Assembly (NCBI GenBank): GCA_024653985.1
Contig: JANLIS010000007.1
Location: forward strand, 1 to 22,704
DNA length: 22,704 nt
Reading direction: 5' to 3'
From: Candidatus Roizmanbacteria bacterium
GTDB taxonomy: Bacteria; Patescibacteriota; Microgenomatia; UBA1406; GWC2-37-13
Shown: positions 13,569-21,571 of the stretch, one piece after another
How the letters are laid out: the number at the start of each line of letters is the position of its first letter
Position numbering within the stretch: position 1 is the first letter of the stretch
Notes under the pieces: model-generated
What the model was told of the DNA's origin: nothing
Databases searched by the model: none
Seen by the model: only the letters and a program-made list of their open reading frames with translations
Program-made: the position numbers and the translations under genes

Positions 13569-13578
13569 ATTATACAAT
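13569..13578. promoter_or_regulatory. Overlapping divergent -10 boxes
   Basis: Minus strand TATAAT (13569-13574) serves the nucleotidyltransferase (7 nt to GTG). Plus strand TACAAT (13573-13578) serves the DUF4012 gene (6 nt to ATG 13585). The two boxes overlap by two bases, so polymerases could not occupy both at once. No good -35 box is seen on either side. Confidence 0.6.
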
Positions 13579-13584
13579 AATAAT

Positions 13585-15825
13585 ATGAAGCTAAGCACTG
13601 AGATAGTTGATGAAAAACAAAAGTCGTTGATAGTGTCAAAAAGGGACTATCACTTTATTTCCATTCTAAAAAATGAACTGAAAAGAGTTTCCATTAGTCC
13701 TTTCAGCTCACCATTTATCCCAAAGAACATTAAGATGTTCAATTATATTTTTGTCATTAACGAAAGCATTTCTCTGGAGCAGGTTGATAAAAACAAAAAC
13801 AGTATCTTTATTCATATTTTTTTTGGAAAGAAAAACCAATCCGTCAACACAAAATTTTTTCCAAAAAATATTAAGATTATTTCTGTCAACGGAAATCATC
13901 TTGAAAAAGATGAAATTGATAAGATCCTTTGGTTTGCCATTTCTAAAAGTGAAGAAACCGTTCTTAATTTAAACCTGTCCCAGTTAGTAAAGAAAAAAAT
14001 AAATTTCACTCCTGATCTCTCTTTGAGCTACAAAAAATTTGTTACTAAAAAGAATTTAATTTATTTTTCAATCCTTACTTTTGTTACGATTCATTTGGCC
14101 TTCATCCCCTTTCTCATGCTATCTTTCTATTTTGATTATCAAAATTATTTAGCCCTCAAAAAAAACTCCTCAGTGGATATAAACAATGCGGTGGTGACAA
14201 ACAACATTTCAAAAAAATTATATTCAATCGTCCGACCTACTTATCTATTGTTCGGAATCGCAATTCTTCCTGATAATCTGACGGATATCAATGAAAAAAG
14301 TCAGACGATCATCAAACAAGCCCAGTCATTAATCAATGATTTTAAAGGACTTGAAGAAATATTTTTCCAACAGCAGAAAACACTCCAACAAAAAAGTGTC
14401 CTAAATCTTCGGATCCAGAAAATAAAAAACAGTCTGACCATAATTGAGGAAGATCTTGATGTGATCGCTCAAAAAATACCAATAAAAAATAAATTTTTTG
14501 ACAAAATAAAAGAAAAATTGATAGAGCAAGCAGATAATATTCGTAAGGCTCAAAAAATTATTGATTATTTTCAAAAAACAATATCGCAGGAAAAAATAAG
14601 TAAATATGTGATCTTCTTTGCTAATAACATGGAGCTCCGCCCTGGGGGAGGTTTTATCGGATCTTTTGGAATATTTGAGATAGGCAACTATAGTATTGGG
14701 GAAATAAAGGTCTATGATATTTACGATGCTGACGGTCAACTAACCGTTCATTTAGAACCGCCAAAACCTATTTCTCAGTATCTAAATGTTCCTCATTGGT
14801 TTTTTAGAGATTCAAATTTTTCTCCTGATTTTTTTACCAACTACCAAAAGGCCTTATTCTTTTTGGAGCGAGAAATGAAAATGACCGATTTTTCCGGCGG
14901 AATTCTAATTACAACCACGGCTGTTGAAAATATCCTTTATGCCTTTAACGATCTGTATTTGCCTGATTTCAAAGAGTATATCAATGCGAAAAATTTTTAC
15001 TTAAAAACCCAGCTCTATGTTGAAAAGAAATTCTTCCCTGGATCAATTCAGAAAAAGACATTTTTATCTTCCATTGTCAGGCAAATAAAAAACAATATTG
15101 ATACGGTTGATATAAAGACTTTGTTTTCTCAAGTAAAGAAATCACTTGATGAAAAACAGATAGTAGTATTTTTTGAGGACCAAAACTTCCAGTCTCTTTT
15201 TGATTCTTCTTATTGGTCCGGCAGGGTAATAGAACCTAAATGTACCTTATCTAAAAACTGTGTAATCGATTACGTATTCCCATACGATGCCAATGTTGGA
15301 GCCAATAAGGCAAACTTTTTTATCAATAGATTTTTTAACTTAAAGATCAAGATCGATGCCCAGGGAAAGATCAGTCACCTGCTTTCCCTCCAATATAAAA
15401 ATGATTCACCAGCCGAAATATTTCCTACCGGATATTATCGTAATTATTTCCAGATTCTCTTGCCGAAAAACTCTATATTAGATCAAATCACAAAAGATGG
15501 GGTTCAGGTAGAAAATATTGATCAAATTGATGAAAAATATAAGCAAATAGGATTCTTTTTTGAGCTCGCACCTGGAAAAACAACCGACATCAAAATAAGT
15601 TATCAATTAAACGAGCCGATAAAAAAAGGAACTAATATTTATCAATTGGTCGTGCAAAAGCAGACCGGAGCAAAAAATTCCGACCTTATATTGGAATTTG
15701 AACTAAATAAAAGCATTTCTATACTGAATCAGAATTTTTCTCCTATTGTTAAAGATAATCAAATCATCTATAATACGAACTTATTGACTGACAAAATATT
15801 TTTCATTGAGTTAACAAAGGAATAG
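13585..15825 (+). CDS. DUF4012 membrane protein
   Basis: 746 aa. The N-terminal ~150 residues form an alpha/beta region I cannot assign. A membrane helix follows (about 155-180, IYFSILTFVTIHLAFIPFL), then a long coiled-coil-rich stretch. The DUF4012 domain starts near residue 335 with the signature FFANNMELRPGGGFIGSFG and GDFSGG-like segments (MTDFSGGILITTTAVENI). The C-terminal third is beta-rich and likely extracytoplasmic. DUF4012 proteins are frequent in CPR and actinobacteria and often lie near envelope-polysaccharide genes; function is unknown. The ATG at 13585 is taken as start because a -10 box lies 6 nt upstream and the upstream residues overlap the divergent gene. It is followed by bL25. 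Confidence 0.85.
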   Translation: MKLSTEIVDEKQKSLIVSKRDYHFISILKNELKRVSISPFSSPFIPKNIKMFNYIFVINESISLEQVDKNKNSIFIHIFFGKKNQSVNTKFFPKNIKIISVNGNHLEKDEIDKILWFAISKSEETVLNLNLSQLVKKKINFTPDLSLSYKKFVTKKNLIYFSILTFVTIHLAFIPFLMLSFYFDYQNYLALKKNSSVDINNAVVTNNISKKLYSIVRPTYLLFGIAILPDNLTDINEKSQTIIKQAQSLINDFKGLEEIFFQQQKTLQQKSVLNLRIQKIKNSLTIIEEDLDVIAQKIPIKNKFFDKIKEKLIEQADNIRKAQKIIDYFQKTISQEKISKYVIFFANNMELRPGGGFIGSFGIFEIGNYSIGEIKVYDIYDADGQLTVHLEPPKPISQYLNVPHWFFRDSNFSPDFFTNYQKALFFLEREMKMTDFSGGILITTTAVENILYAFNDLYLPDFKEYINAKNFYLKTQLYVEKKFFPGSIQKKTFLSSIVRQIKNNIDTVDIKTLFSQVKKSLDEKQIVVFFEDQNFQSLFDSSYWSGRVIEPKCTLSKNCVIDYVFPYDANVGANKANFFINRFFNLKIKIDAQGKISHLLSLQYKNDSPAEIFPTGYYRNYFQILLPKNSILDQITKDGVQVENIDQIDEKYKQIGFFFELAPGKTTDIKISYQLNEPIKKGTNIYQLVVQKQTGAKNSDLILEFELNKSISILNQNFSPIVKDNQIIYNTNLLTDKIFFIELTKE

Positions 15826-15868
15826 TGTTTTGTCTGGCTGTTTACTATTAATAAATTTATTTATATTT

Positions 15869-16612
15869 ATGAAAAAATCACATGCTTCAACAGATAAAGT
15901 CTCCCTAAAGGTTGAATTAAGAACAGTATTTGGTAAGAAGTTAAATAAGGTCAGAAAACAGGGATTAGTACCAGGAAATATCTACGGTCCGGATTTTAAA
16001 TCAAAGTCAATATCCGTCGTTTATAAAGATATGGTCAAAACCTATAAGTTGGTGGGTGAAACAGGTGTCGTCTACTTAAATTTAGATAAAGAAAATATTC
16101 CTGTTTTGATCAAAGGCATACAAAAACATCCATTAACAAGCTCCGTTCTTCATATAGATTTTAGAAAAATTGACCTTACCAAGAAAATTGAAACTGATGT
16201 TCCTGTTAAAGCTATTGGTATTTCTGAGGCTGTTTCTCAAAAAGGTGGGGTACTTCTTGTTCAGTCCGAGACCGTTCTGGTTGAAGCTTTGCCAGAAGAT
16301 ATTCCTTCCCACATTGAAGTTGATGTCACAGTAATAAAAGAGATAGGTCAGGAAATTAAGGTCGCCGATCTTAAAAAATCTGATAAATATGAAGTGAAAA
16401 CACCGGCAGAGAAAGTTGTTGTCGCCGTAATTGCCCATAAAGAAGAAAGCATTGTTCCTGAGACAGCTGTGGCTGCCCCAGAAATACTTACTGAAGCCAA
16501 GGAAGGTGAAGAAGCTCCAGCAGCCGAGGGTGGAGAAAAGAAACCCACCTCCGCTGTAAAAGCTCCGGCGGGCAAGGAAAAAACTGAAAGTGAGAAAGAA
16601 GTTAAAAAATAA
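15869..16612 (+). CDS. rplY: Ribosomal protein bL25 (CTC/TL5 type)
   Basis: 247-aa 5S rRNA-binding protein of the large subunit. The N-terminal L25 domain has LKVELRTVFGKKLNKVRKQG and VPGNIYGPDFKS (about 12-52), with IKGIQKHPLTSSVLHIDF further on. The second beta domain (KIETDVPVKAIGISEAVSQKGG) is typical of the long TL5/CTC form. The last ~50 residues are low complexity, rich in Ala, Glu and Lys, ending ESEKEVKK, likely disordered. The ATG at 15869 is chosen by homology; the frame extends to 15830 over a hydrophobic stretch with no family match. It is first of the bL25-nusA-infB group, 18 bases before nusA. A weak promoter (TTGTCT near 15830) is possible. Confidence 0.95.
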   Translation: MKKSHASTDKVSLKVELRTVFGKKLNKVRKQGLVPGNIYGPDFKSKSISVVYKDMVKTYKLVGETGVVYLNLDKENIPVLIKGIQKHPLTSSVLHIDFRKIDLTKKIETDVPVKAIGISEAVSQKGGVLLVQSETVLVEALPEDIPSHIEVDVTVIKEIGQEIKVADLKKSDKYEVKTPAEKVVVAVIAHKEESIVPETAVAAPEILTEAKEGEEAPAAEGGEKKPTSAVKAPAGKEKTESEKEVKK

Positions 16613-16630
16613 AATTTATTAAAAGAATAT

Positions 16631-17656
16631 ATGACAATTATTAAAAGCGAGTTTTCACTAGCTTTGAATCAGGTTGCAACCGAACGGGGAATATCTGCTG
16701 ATGATGTTATTTTCTCGATCGAGCAGGCCATAATTGCTGCATATAAAAAAGAATATTCGAAAGAAGAGGAAGAAGAAATCAAAGTTAACGTAAATAAAGA
16801 CACCGGAGAAGCAAGGATACTTAAAGACGGAAAAGATATTACACCTCCTGGATTCGGAAGAATCGCTGCTCAAACCGCTAAACAAGTTATTTTACAAAAA
16901 ATAAGAGAAGCTGAGAAAAAAACCGTCGCCTCTCATTATTTGTCTCAGGTAGGCACGCTCGTCAAAGGCAGAATTATCAGATATGATGGATATAGTGTTA
17001 CAGTTGATATTGGTAAGGCTGAAGCTATCCTTCCTAAGGAAGAACAGATGAACAATTATAAATATCAGGTCAATGATAATTTGATTGTCTACCTAAAAGA
17101 AATTTCAAATGACAAATTTGATAATCCGAGGATCATTGTTTCACATGCTCACCCTAAATTGATCGAAGAATTGTTTAAGCGTGAAGTGCCTGAGATCGCA
17201 AACGGAACAATTGAAATAAAAAAGATCGTTCGTGAACCAGGAGAAAGAGCCAAAATAGCAGTTGCTTCTACTCAATCCGGAGTTGATCCTGTTGGAGCTT
17301 GCGTCGGTCAAAAAGGTGTTCGTGTTCAAACAGTGATCGACGAACTTGGTGGAATGGAAAAAATAGATATTATTCAATGGAATAAAGACGAAAAATTGTT
17401 TTTAATTGCAGCTCTTTCTCCAGCTAAGATAAGTTCTGTTGAGATTGATAAAACCGGTAAAAGAGCCAAGGTGACTGTTGAAGAAAAAGAGGCTCCATTA
17501 GCGATCGGACGCGGGGGAATAAATGTTAATTTAGCATCAAGATTGACAGAGTTTGAAATTGATATTATTCAGACCAAATCTGAAGAGACAGAGCCAGTAA
17601 AAACTCCTGAAGTTGCTCCTGAAAATAAAATTACTGAAGAAAAACCCAAAGCGTAA
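16631..17656 (+). CDS. nusA: Transcription termination/antitermination factor NusA
   Basis: 341 aa, the core NusA without the C-terminal repeats of E. coli. The N-terminal RNA-polymerase-binding domain has ISADDVIFSIEQAIIAAYKK (about 21-40) and AAQTAKQVILQKIREAEKK. The S1 domain follows (TLVKGRIIRYDGYSVTVDIG), then the KH repeats: LFKREVPEIANGTIEIKKIV, REPGERAKIAV, DPVGACVGQKGVRVQTVIDE (the GxxG loop) and a second one ending APLAIGRGGINVNLASRLT. A short Glu/Pro/Lys-rich tail closes the protein. It acts in pausing, termination and antitermination on the elongating polymerase. Followed after 39 bases by infB, the classical nusA-infB order. Confidence 0.97.
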   Translation: MTIIKSEFSLALNQVATERGISADDVIFSIEQAIIAAYKKEYSKEEEEEIKVNVNKDTGEARILKDGKDITPPGFGRIAAQTAKQVILQKIREAEKKTVASHYLSQVGTLVKGRIIRYDGYSVTVDIGKAEAILPKEEQMNNYKYQVNDNLIVYLKEISNDKFDNPRIIVSHAHPKLIEELFKREVPEIANGTIEIKKIVREPGERAKIAVASTQSGVDPVGACVGQKGVRVQTVIDELGGMEKIDIIQWNKDEKLFLIAALSPAKISSVEIDKTGKRAKVTVEEKEAPLAIGRGGINVNLASRLTEFEIDIIQTKSEETEPVKTPEVAPENKITEEKPKA

Positions 17657-17695
17657 TCACCGATCGTTTTGGAATTAGCAATTAGTAATTAAATT

Positions 17696-19150
17696 ATGAA
17701 CTTTCGCCCACCGATAGTTGCCATCCTTGGCCATGTTGATCATGGGAAAACTACTTTATTGGACTTTATCAGACAAAGCAATATTACGGACCGCGAATAC
17801 GGCGGAATTACTCAAAAAATTGGAGCATATGAGATCACAACGAAATTCAAAGATTATAAGACTAATGAGATAACTTTTATTGACACTCCAGGTCATGAGG
17901 CTTTTACCAAGTTGAGGGCTCGGGGAGCAAATGTTGCAGACATTGCCCTACTTCTGATTGATGGAAAAGATTCTGTCATGCCTCAAACTGAGGAATCTAT
18001 TTCTCATATTAAAGCAGCTAAAATTCCATTTATAGTGGTCATTAACAAGATCGATCTTCCCGAAGTCAATCCGGACAAAGTTAAGAACGATCTCCTGAAA
18101 TATGAGGTTATGACCGAAGGTAAGGGTGGAGATGTGCCGGTCGCCTTAGTTTCTGCAAAAACAGGAAAAGGAATTCCGGAACTTTTAGAAACGATCCTTT
18201 TTATTGCTTCAGACCTAAAACTCACATATGATGAAAAAAATCCTGTTCAAGCCTATATCATAGAAACCAAAAAGGACCGTAGAGGGATTGTTGCAAGCGT
18301 CATAATTAAGGACGGAACTATAAAAATCGCTGATACGGTTTATGTGAGCGATCAAAAGATTAAGGTCAAATCTCTTATAAATGATCTGGGTAAAAGTGTT
18401 GATCATGTTTCTCCATCAAATCCTTTCGAAATATTAGGATTCAATGATATGCCTGAAGTCGGGGGAATGATAAGGTCGGCCTCTGACGTTCAATCTCCCC
18501 CATCTAGCGAGGAACCGGCGACAGAACAGAAAGCTTTGACCTTGGAAGATGTTCTTAAGATTCCGGTCATTGAAAAAAAACTTCCAGCCATAATAAAAGC
18601 AGACTCTCAAGGTAGTGTTGAGGCTATAAAAAATTCACTAAAAGATAACACCAATTTAAATATTGTTCTTTTGGCTGTCGGAGAGATCAATAAATCCGAC
18701 ATATTTTTGGCAAAGGCAACAAAGTCAATTATCATCGGATTTACGGTAAAAACCAGTCATGAGGCTGAAAGTTTGGCTAAACAAGAAAAAGTGATTATCA
18801 AAAGTTATCAAATTATTTATGAACTTTTAGATGAGCTTAATGAGGTTGCAAATTTGATCAAAGAGAAGGAAGAAAAGGAAAAGAATCTGAAGGGTGAGGC
18901 GCAGATACTTGCAAACTTCATAATTGAGGGTGAAAAAATATTTGGAGTCAATGTCATCAAGGGAAAGATCAATCTTGGTGATGAGATTGAAGTTTTCAGA
19001 AAAAATAAACCTATAGGAAAAACAAAATTAGTCTCACTCAAGGTCCGCGCAAAGTCCGTTAATGAGGTAAAAAAAGGCCAAGAAGCCGGAATGATATTTG
19101 GTCCACCACTTGACTTTTCGGTTGGTGATGTGGTAAAATCTATCCTATAA
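17696..19150 (+). CDS. infB: Translation initiation factor IF-2, minimal form
   Basis: 484-aa GTPase that delivers initiator tRNA and joins ribosomal subunits. The G domain begins at residue 5: G1 GHVDHGKT (12-19), G2 GGIT, G3 DTPGH (about 63-67), G4 NKID, G5 SAK. Domain II, the IF-2 domain (LPAIIKADSQGSVEAIKNSL) and the C-terminal tRNA-binding beta-barrel (IIEGEKIFGVNVIKGKINLG through GDVVKSIL) are all present. The long N-terminal domains of most bacteria are wholly absent: the gene starts with MNFRPPIVAILG. The ATG is preceded by ATTAGCAATTAGTAATTA, the motif seen before dnaJ and the winged-helix gene, and no Shine-Dalgarno site. In an operon with nusA and the DHH protein, five bases downstream. 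Confidence 0.97.
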   Translation: MNFRPPIVAILGHVDHGKTTLLDFIRQSNITDREYGGITQKIGAYEITTKFKDYKTNEITFIDTPGHEAFTKLRARGANVADIALLLIDGKDSVMPQTEESISHIKAAKIPFIVVINKIDLPEVNPDKVKNDLLKYEVMTEGKGGDVPVALVSAKTGKGIPELLETILFIASDLKLTYDEKNPVQAYIIETKKDRRGIVASVIIKDGTIKIADTVYVSDQKIKVKSLINDLGKSVDHVSPSNPFEILGFNDMPEVGGMIRSASDVQSPPSSEEPATEQKALTLEDVLKIPVIEKKLPAIIKADSQGSVEAIKNSLKDNTNLNIVLLAVGEINKSDIFLAKATKSIIIGFTVKTSHEAESLAKQEKVIIKSYQIIYELLDELNEVANLIKEKEEKEKNLKGEAQILANFIIEGEKIFGVNVIKGKINLGDEIEVFRKNKPIGKTKLVSLKVRAKSVNEVKKGQEAGMIFGPPLDFSVGDVVKSIL

Positions 19151-19155
19151 GAAAT

Positions 19156-20091
19156 ATGGATAACAACCAAAACACCTTAGCCAGGATTCAGGAAATTACC
19201 ACTAAATGCCGTTCTGCGGTCATTGTTATACCTCCAAATCCTTCTGTTGATGCAATTGCAGCTTCAACTTCGCTTTATTTAGCTTTAAGCAAGTTGGGTA
19301 AATCAGTCTCTATTGCCTGTAGCCAGAAACCTCAATCAGATCTAGTTGCCTCAGATAAAATTCAAAATATAATTGGAGCCGGAGGAGACAGTTTGATGAT
19401 CTCTTTTCCGTACTCAGATGGAGCGATTGATAAGGTTGATTATAATATTCAAGGTCAATCATTTAATCTTGTAGTTACTCCCCGCCCTGGATTTCAAAAA
19501 CTGCAATCCAACCAGGTTAATTTTTCCTATACCGGTGGTTTGATCGATGTTATTTTTGTCATCGACGCACCAACCCTAAATAGTTTAGGTACTATCTATA
19601 CCGATAATCAGAATCAATTCAACGGAAAAGATATCATCAACATCGACCGACATCTTACCAATGCTTATTTTGGCACGGTCAACCACGTCAATAAAACTAT
19701 TTCGTCTATATCTGAATTAGTCTTATCAATTATTCAAACTTTTGGTATTGAGATTGACCGTGATATTGCAACAAATCTTTATGCCGGAGCAGCTGCCTCA
19801 ACCAATAATTTTACATCTTATTCGACTAACGCAGATACTTTTGAACACGTTGCAACCTTACTAAGGTCAGGCGCTGTTAAAAAAGCTTTCAAAAAACCAG
19901 TGCCAGTTACAGCTCCACAAACAATGTCCTTCCCACAACCTCAAGTAATTAATTCTATGCCCGGAAGAAATGTTGAAACGCCAAAATCTATGCCAATTGA
20001 ATCGGTTGAAAAAGAAGTCACCACAGAAAAACCTCAAACCAGCCAAGAATGGCTCAAGCCAAAGATTTTTAAGGGAGGGGGATTGATATGA
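19156..20091 (+). CDS. DHH-family (NrnA-like) protein with eroded active site
   Basis: 311 aa. The NrnA/oligoribonuclease-like fold can be followed: AVIVIPPNPSVDAIAASTSL (21-40), VIFVIDAPTLNSLG (132-145), IINIDRHLTNAYFG (160-173) and the helix-rich NLYAGAAASTNNFTSYST with TFEHVATLLRSGA. Key residues differ from active members: motif I D-G-D reads S-V-D (30-32), DHH reads DRH (164-166) and the usual TDTG reads ASTN (214-217); only Asp32, Asp137 and Asp164 persist. No DHHA1 GGGH motif is seen; instead a disordered tail ends EWLKPKIFKGGGLI. The position after infB matches where nrnA lies in many bacteria. It is likely a binding protein rather than a nuclease, but that is inference. Confidence 0.75.
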   Translation: MDNNQNTLARIQEITTKCRSAVIVIPPNPSVDAIAASTSLYLALSKLGKSVSIACSQKPQSDLVASDKIQNIIGAGGDSLMISFPYSDGAIDKVDYNIQGQSFNLVVTPRPGFQKLQSNQVNFSYTGGLIDVIFVIDAPTLNSLGTIYTDNQNQFNGKDIINIDRHLTNAYFGTVNHVNKTISSISELVLSIIQTFGIEIDRDIATNLYAGAAASTNNFTSYSTNADTFEHVATLLRSGAVKKAFKKPVPVTAPQTMSFPQPQVINSMPGRNVETPKSMPIESVEKEVTTEKPQTSQEWLKPKIFKGGGLI

Positions 20092-20300
20092 GTCAGACTC
20101 GAAGAGAACATGCGCAGGTTCATCTCGATTTAGCTTTTCAAGAAAAAAATCTCCATGGTTTTATAAGTGTTCTAAAGATAGCCGGTCTTCTTCCTTTATT
20201 AAATTTTATGGACTCTGTCGATAGAAAGACAAATAATTATCTACATAACATACTAATTTCTATTTTTTCTCCTGATTTAAAAGAAATTCTTAAAAAATAA
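20088..20300 (+). CDS. 70-aa hypothetical protein coupled to the DHH gene
   Basis: The start overlaps the stop of the DHH gene as ATGA (20088-20091) and follows a strong ribosome-binding site GGGAGGGG (20073-20080, 7 nt before ATG). The codons of that site encode the KGGG near the DHH protein's end. The product is largely helical and amphipathic, with a basic, polar N-terminus (MSQTRREHAQVHLDLAF), a hydrophobic middle helix (SVLKIAGLLPLLNF) and a C-terminus of SPDLKEILKK. No family recognised; it is not RbfA, which often occupies this neighbourhood. Confidence 0.8.
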   Translation: MSQTRREHAQVHLDLAFQEKNLHGFISVLKIAGLLPLLNFMDSVDRKTNNYLHNILISIFSPDLKEILKK

Positions 20301-20322
20301 ATGTCATTCACTTTTGTAGTGG

Positions 20323-20336
20323 AACGATTCATCGTT
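20323..20336. repeat. Small hairpin after the 70-aa gene
   Basis: AACGAT-TC-ATCGTT, a 6-bp perfect stem 22 bases after the stop codon, followed by an A/T-rich stretch (ATAAAATTATTCTTT). It could be a weak terminator for the bL25-infB operon; no proper U run follows. Confidence 0.35.
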
Positions 20337-20364
20337 ATAAAATTATTCTTTAATTGATTATTTT

Positions 20365-20388
20365 GGTTTGATAAATCAAACCCCTACA
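20365..20388. repeat. Relative of the GTAGGGG palindrome
   Basis: GGTTTGAT-AA-ATCAAACC (20365-20382) followed by CCTACA. Read on the minus strand it starts TGTAGGGGTTTGAT, the same GTAGGGGT entry as at 2402-2428 but with a different stem (TTGAT rather than CGGG). It occupies part of the 210-base gap between the 70-aa gene and rmuC. Confidence 0.65.
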
Positions 20389-20392
20389 CGTT

Positions 20393-20420
20393 TGTTACAC
20401 CCTAATGTTACGGTGTAACA
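20393..20420. repeat. TGTTACACC hairpin
   Basis: Perfect 9-bp arms TGTTACACC (20393-20401) and GGTGTAACA (20412-20420) around a 10-base loop. No U run follows. It could be an operator-like inverted repeat upstream of rmuC or another repeat remnant; no second copy is seen. Confidence 0.6.
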
Positions 20421-20424
20421 TCAT

Positions 20425-20485
20425 TGTCATTCCCGCGGAGGCGGGAATCCAGAAATCATGGATCCCCGTCTTCACGGGGATGACA
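20425..20485 (+). repeat. 61-bp palindromic element, copy 2
   Basis: Same length and parts as copy 1, in the same orientation: TGTCAT, CCCGC-GGAG-GCGGG, ATCCA-N7-TGGAT, CCCCGT-CTTC-ACGGGG, ATGACA. In the third arm a T:A pair of copy 1 (CCCCTT/AAGGGG) is replaced by G:C (CCCCGT/ACGGGG), a compensatory change. Located 25 bases before the rmuC start. Confidence 0.92.
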
Positions 20486-20495
20486 CAAAGCATTA

Positions 20496-20504
20496 TGATA
20501 AAAT
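20496..20504 (+). promoter_or_regulatory. Extended -10 promoter of rmuC
   Basis: TGATAAAAT (TGn plus TAAAAT, hexamer at 20499-20504, 5/6) ends 6 nt before the rmuC ATG. No -35 box, in line with an extended -10 type. A leaderless transcript is predicted. Confidence 0.55.
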
Positions 20505-20510
20505 TAATTC

Positions 20511-21446
20511 ATGAATTTAACTGTTATTGTTCTTGTATTTGGAATATCTGTTTTAATTATTCTTCTCTTCATTAAATCCTGGCTTAATCGCCTTGAAGAA
20601 AAGACTACTCTTTCCTCTGACGTTGTAGATTGGTTGAAAACTTCAAATCTTTCCGTTGACCAAAAATTATCAAAGAACCTGGAAATATTTGCCTCAGTTC
20701 AAAAATCAATCGGTGAATTTTCTGAGATCGGCCGGTCAATGAAGGAACTTCAGGAGTATCTAACATCTCCAAAGTTGCGCGGAAATATAGGGGAGCACGT
20801 CTTGAAGGAATTATTGGCTCAAAACTTTCCAAAATCTTCCTATAAACTTCAGTATCATTTTAAAACCGGAGCAATCGTTGATGCAGTTTTGATTACAACT
20901 CAAGGACTGATCCCAATTGACTCAAAATTTCCGATAGATACTTTTAAAAAGATCGCCAAAGCTTCAAATAAAGAGGAGATCGCCTCCATTAAAAAAGATT
21001 TTGAACGTGATGTTAAAAGACACGTTGATGATATTGCCAGAAAATACATATTGGCAGAAGAAAAAACTGTTGACTACGCTCTAATGTATATTCCCTCGGA
21101 AAGTGTTTATTATGAACTGATCAACAATGAAGGTGTTTTTGATTATGCTGGACAAAATCGTGTTTTACCTGTTTCGCCTATGAGCTTTTATGCATACATC
21201 AAAGCGATCTTAATCTCTTTTGAGGGAGAAAAAATAGAAACAAAAGCCAAGGAAATACTCAAGATTTTACAGGCAATTAAGAAAGATTATCAAAAAACTG
21301 ATGAGGCATTATCGGTGTTAAACAAGCACGTAACCAATGCTTATAATCAAAGTTCGCAGGTAACCAAAACATTTTCGTCTTTAGGGCAAAAACTAGATTC
21401 TACAAATTTGTTAACGATCGAAAAAGAAGAAAAATTAATTGATTAA
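20511..21446 (+). CDS. rmuC: RmuC family protein
   Basis: 311 aa. An N-terminal membrane helix (VIVLVFGISVLIILLFI, about 4-20) is followed by a coiled region (about 25-80). The RmuC nuclease-like domain opens with SPKLRGNIGEHVLKELLAQN, then DAVLITTQGLIPIDSKFPIDTF (the D...DxK-type core), VDYALMYIPSESVYYEL and the C-terminal LPVSPMSFYAYIKAI. RmuC limits inversion of short inverted repeats in E. coli; its biochemical activity is inferred from a PD-(D/E)xK-like fold. The protein is shorter than E. coli RmuC (about 475 aa), mostly through a shorter coiled coil. It is flanked on both sides by copies of the 61-bp palindromic element and followed by recJ. Confidence 0.94.
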   Translation: MNLTVIVLVFGISVLIILLFIKSWLNRLEEKTTLSSDVVDWLKTSNLSVDQKLSKNLEIFASVQKSIGEFSEIGRSMKELQEYLTSPKLRGNIGEHVLKELLAQNFPKSSYKLQYHFKTGAIVDAVLITTQGLIPIDSKFPIDTFKKIAKASNKEEIASIKKDFERDVKRHVDDIARKYILAEEKTVDYALMYIPSESVYYELINNEGVFDYAGQNRVLPVSPMSFYAYIKAILISFEGEKIETKAKEILKILQAIKKDYQKTDEALSVLNKHVTNAYNQSSQVTKTFSSLGQKLDSTNLLTIEKEEKLID

Positions 21447-21449
21447 GAC

Positions 21450-21561
21450 TGTCATTCCCGCGAAGGCGGGTTTACCCTGTAAGGGAATCCAGACTTAAAT
21501 CACCCTATTTGTTTTTAAAAATGTAATTATAGACTGGATCCCCTTCTTCAAGGGGATGACA
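21450..21561 (+). repeat. Palindromic element, copy 3, expanded to 112 bp
   Basis: Same ends (TGTCAT/ATGACA) and arms as copies 1 and 2, including CCCCTT-CTTC-AAGGGG. Two insertions enlarge it: about 15 bases (TTTACCCTGTAAGGG) after the first hairpin, and about 40 A/T-rich bases between ATCCAG and CTGGAT, which extends the second arm. The insertions fall at hairpin tips or junctions, so the overall fold is kept. It starts three bases after the rmuC stop and ends ten bases before the recJ ATG. Confidence 0.88.
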
Positions 21562-21571
21562 ATTCGCTGAT

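Noticed and set aside
20425..21561. Composite transposon carrying rmuC
   Set aside because: The flanking repeats carry no transposase, rmuC is a chromosomal housekeeping gene and no target duplication is visible; direct repeats alone do not show mobility.
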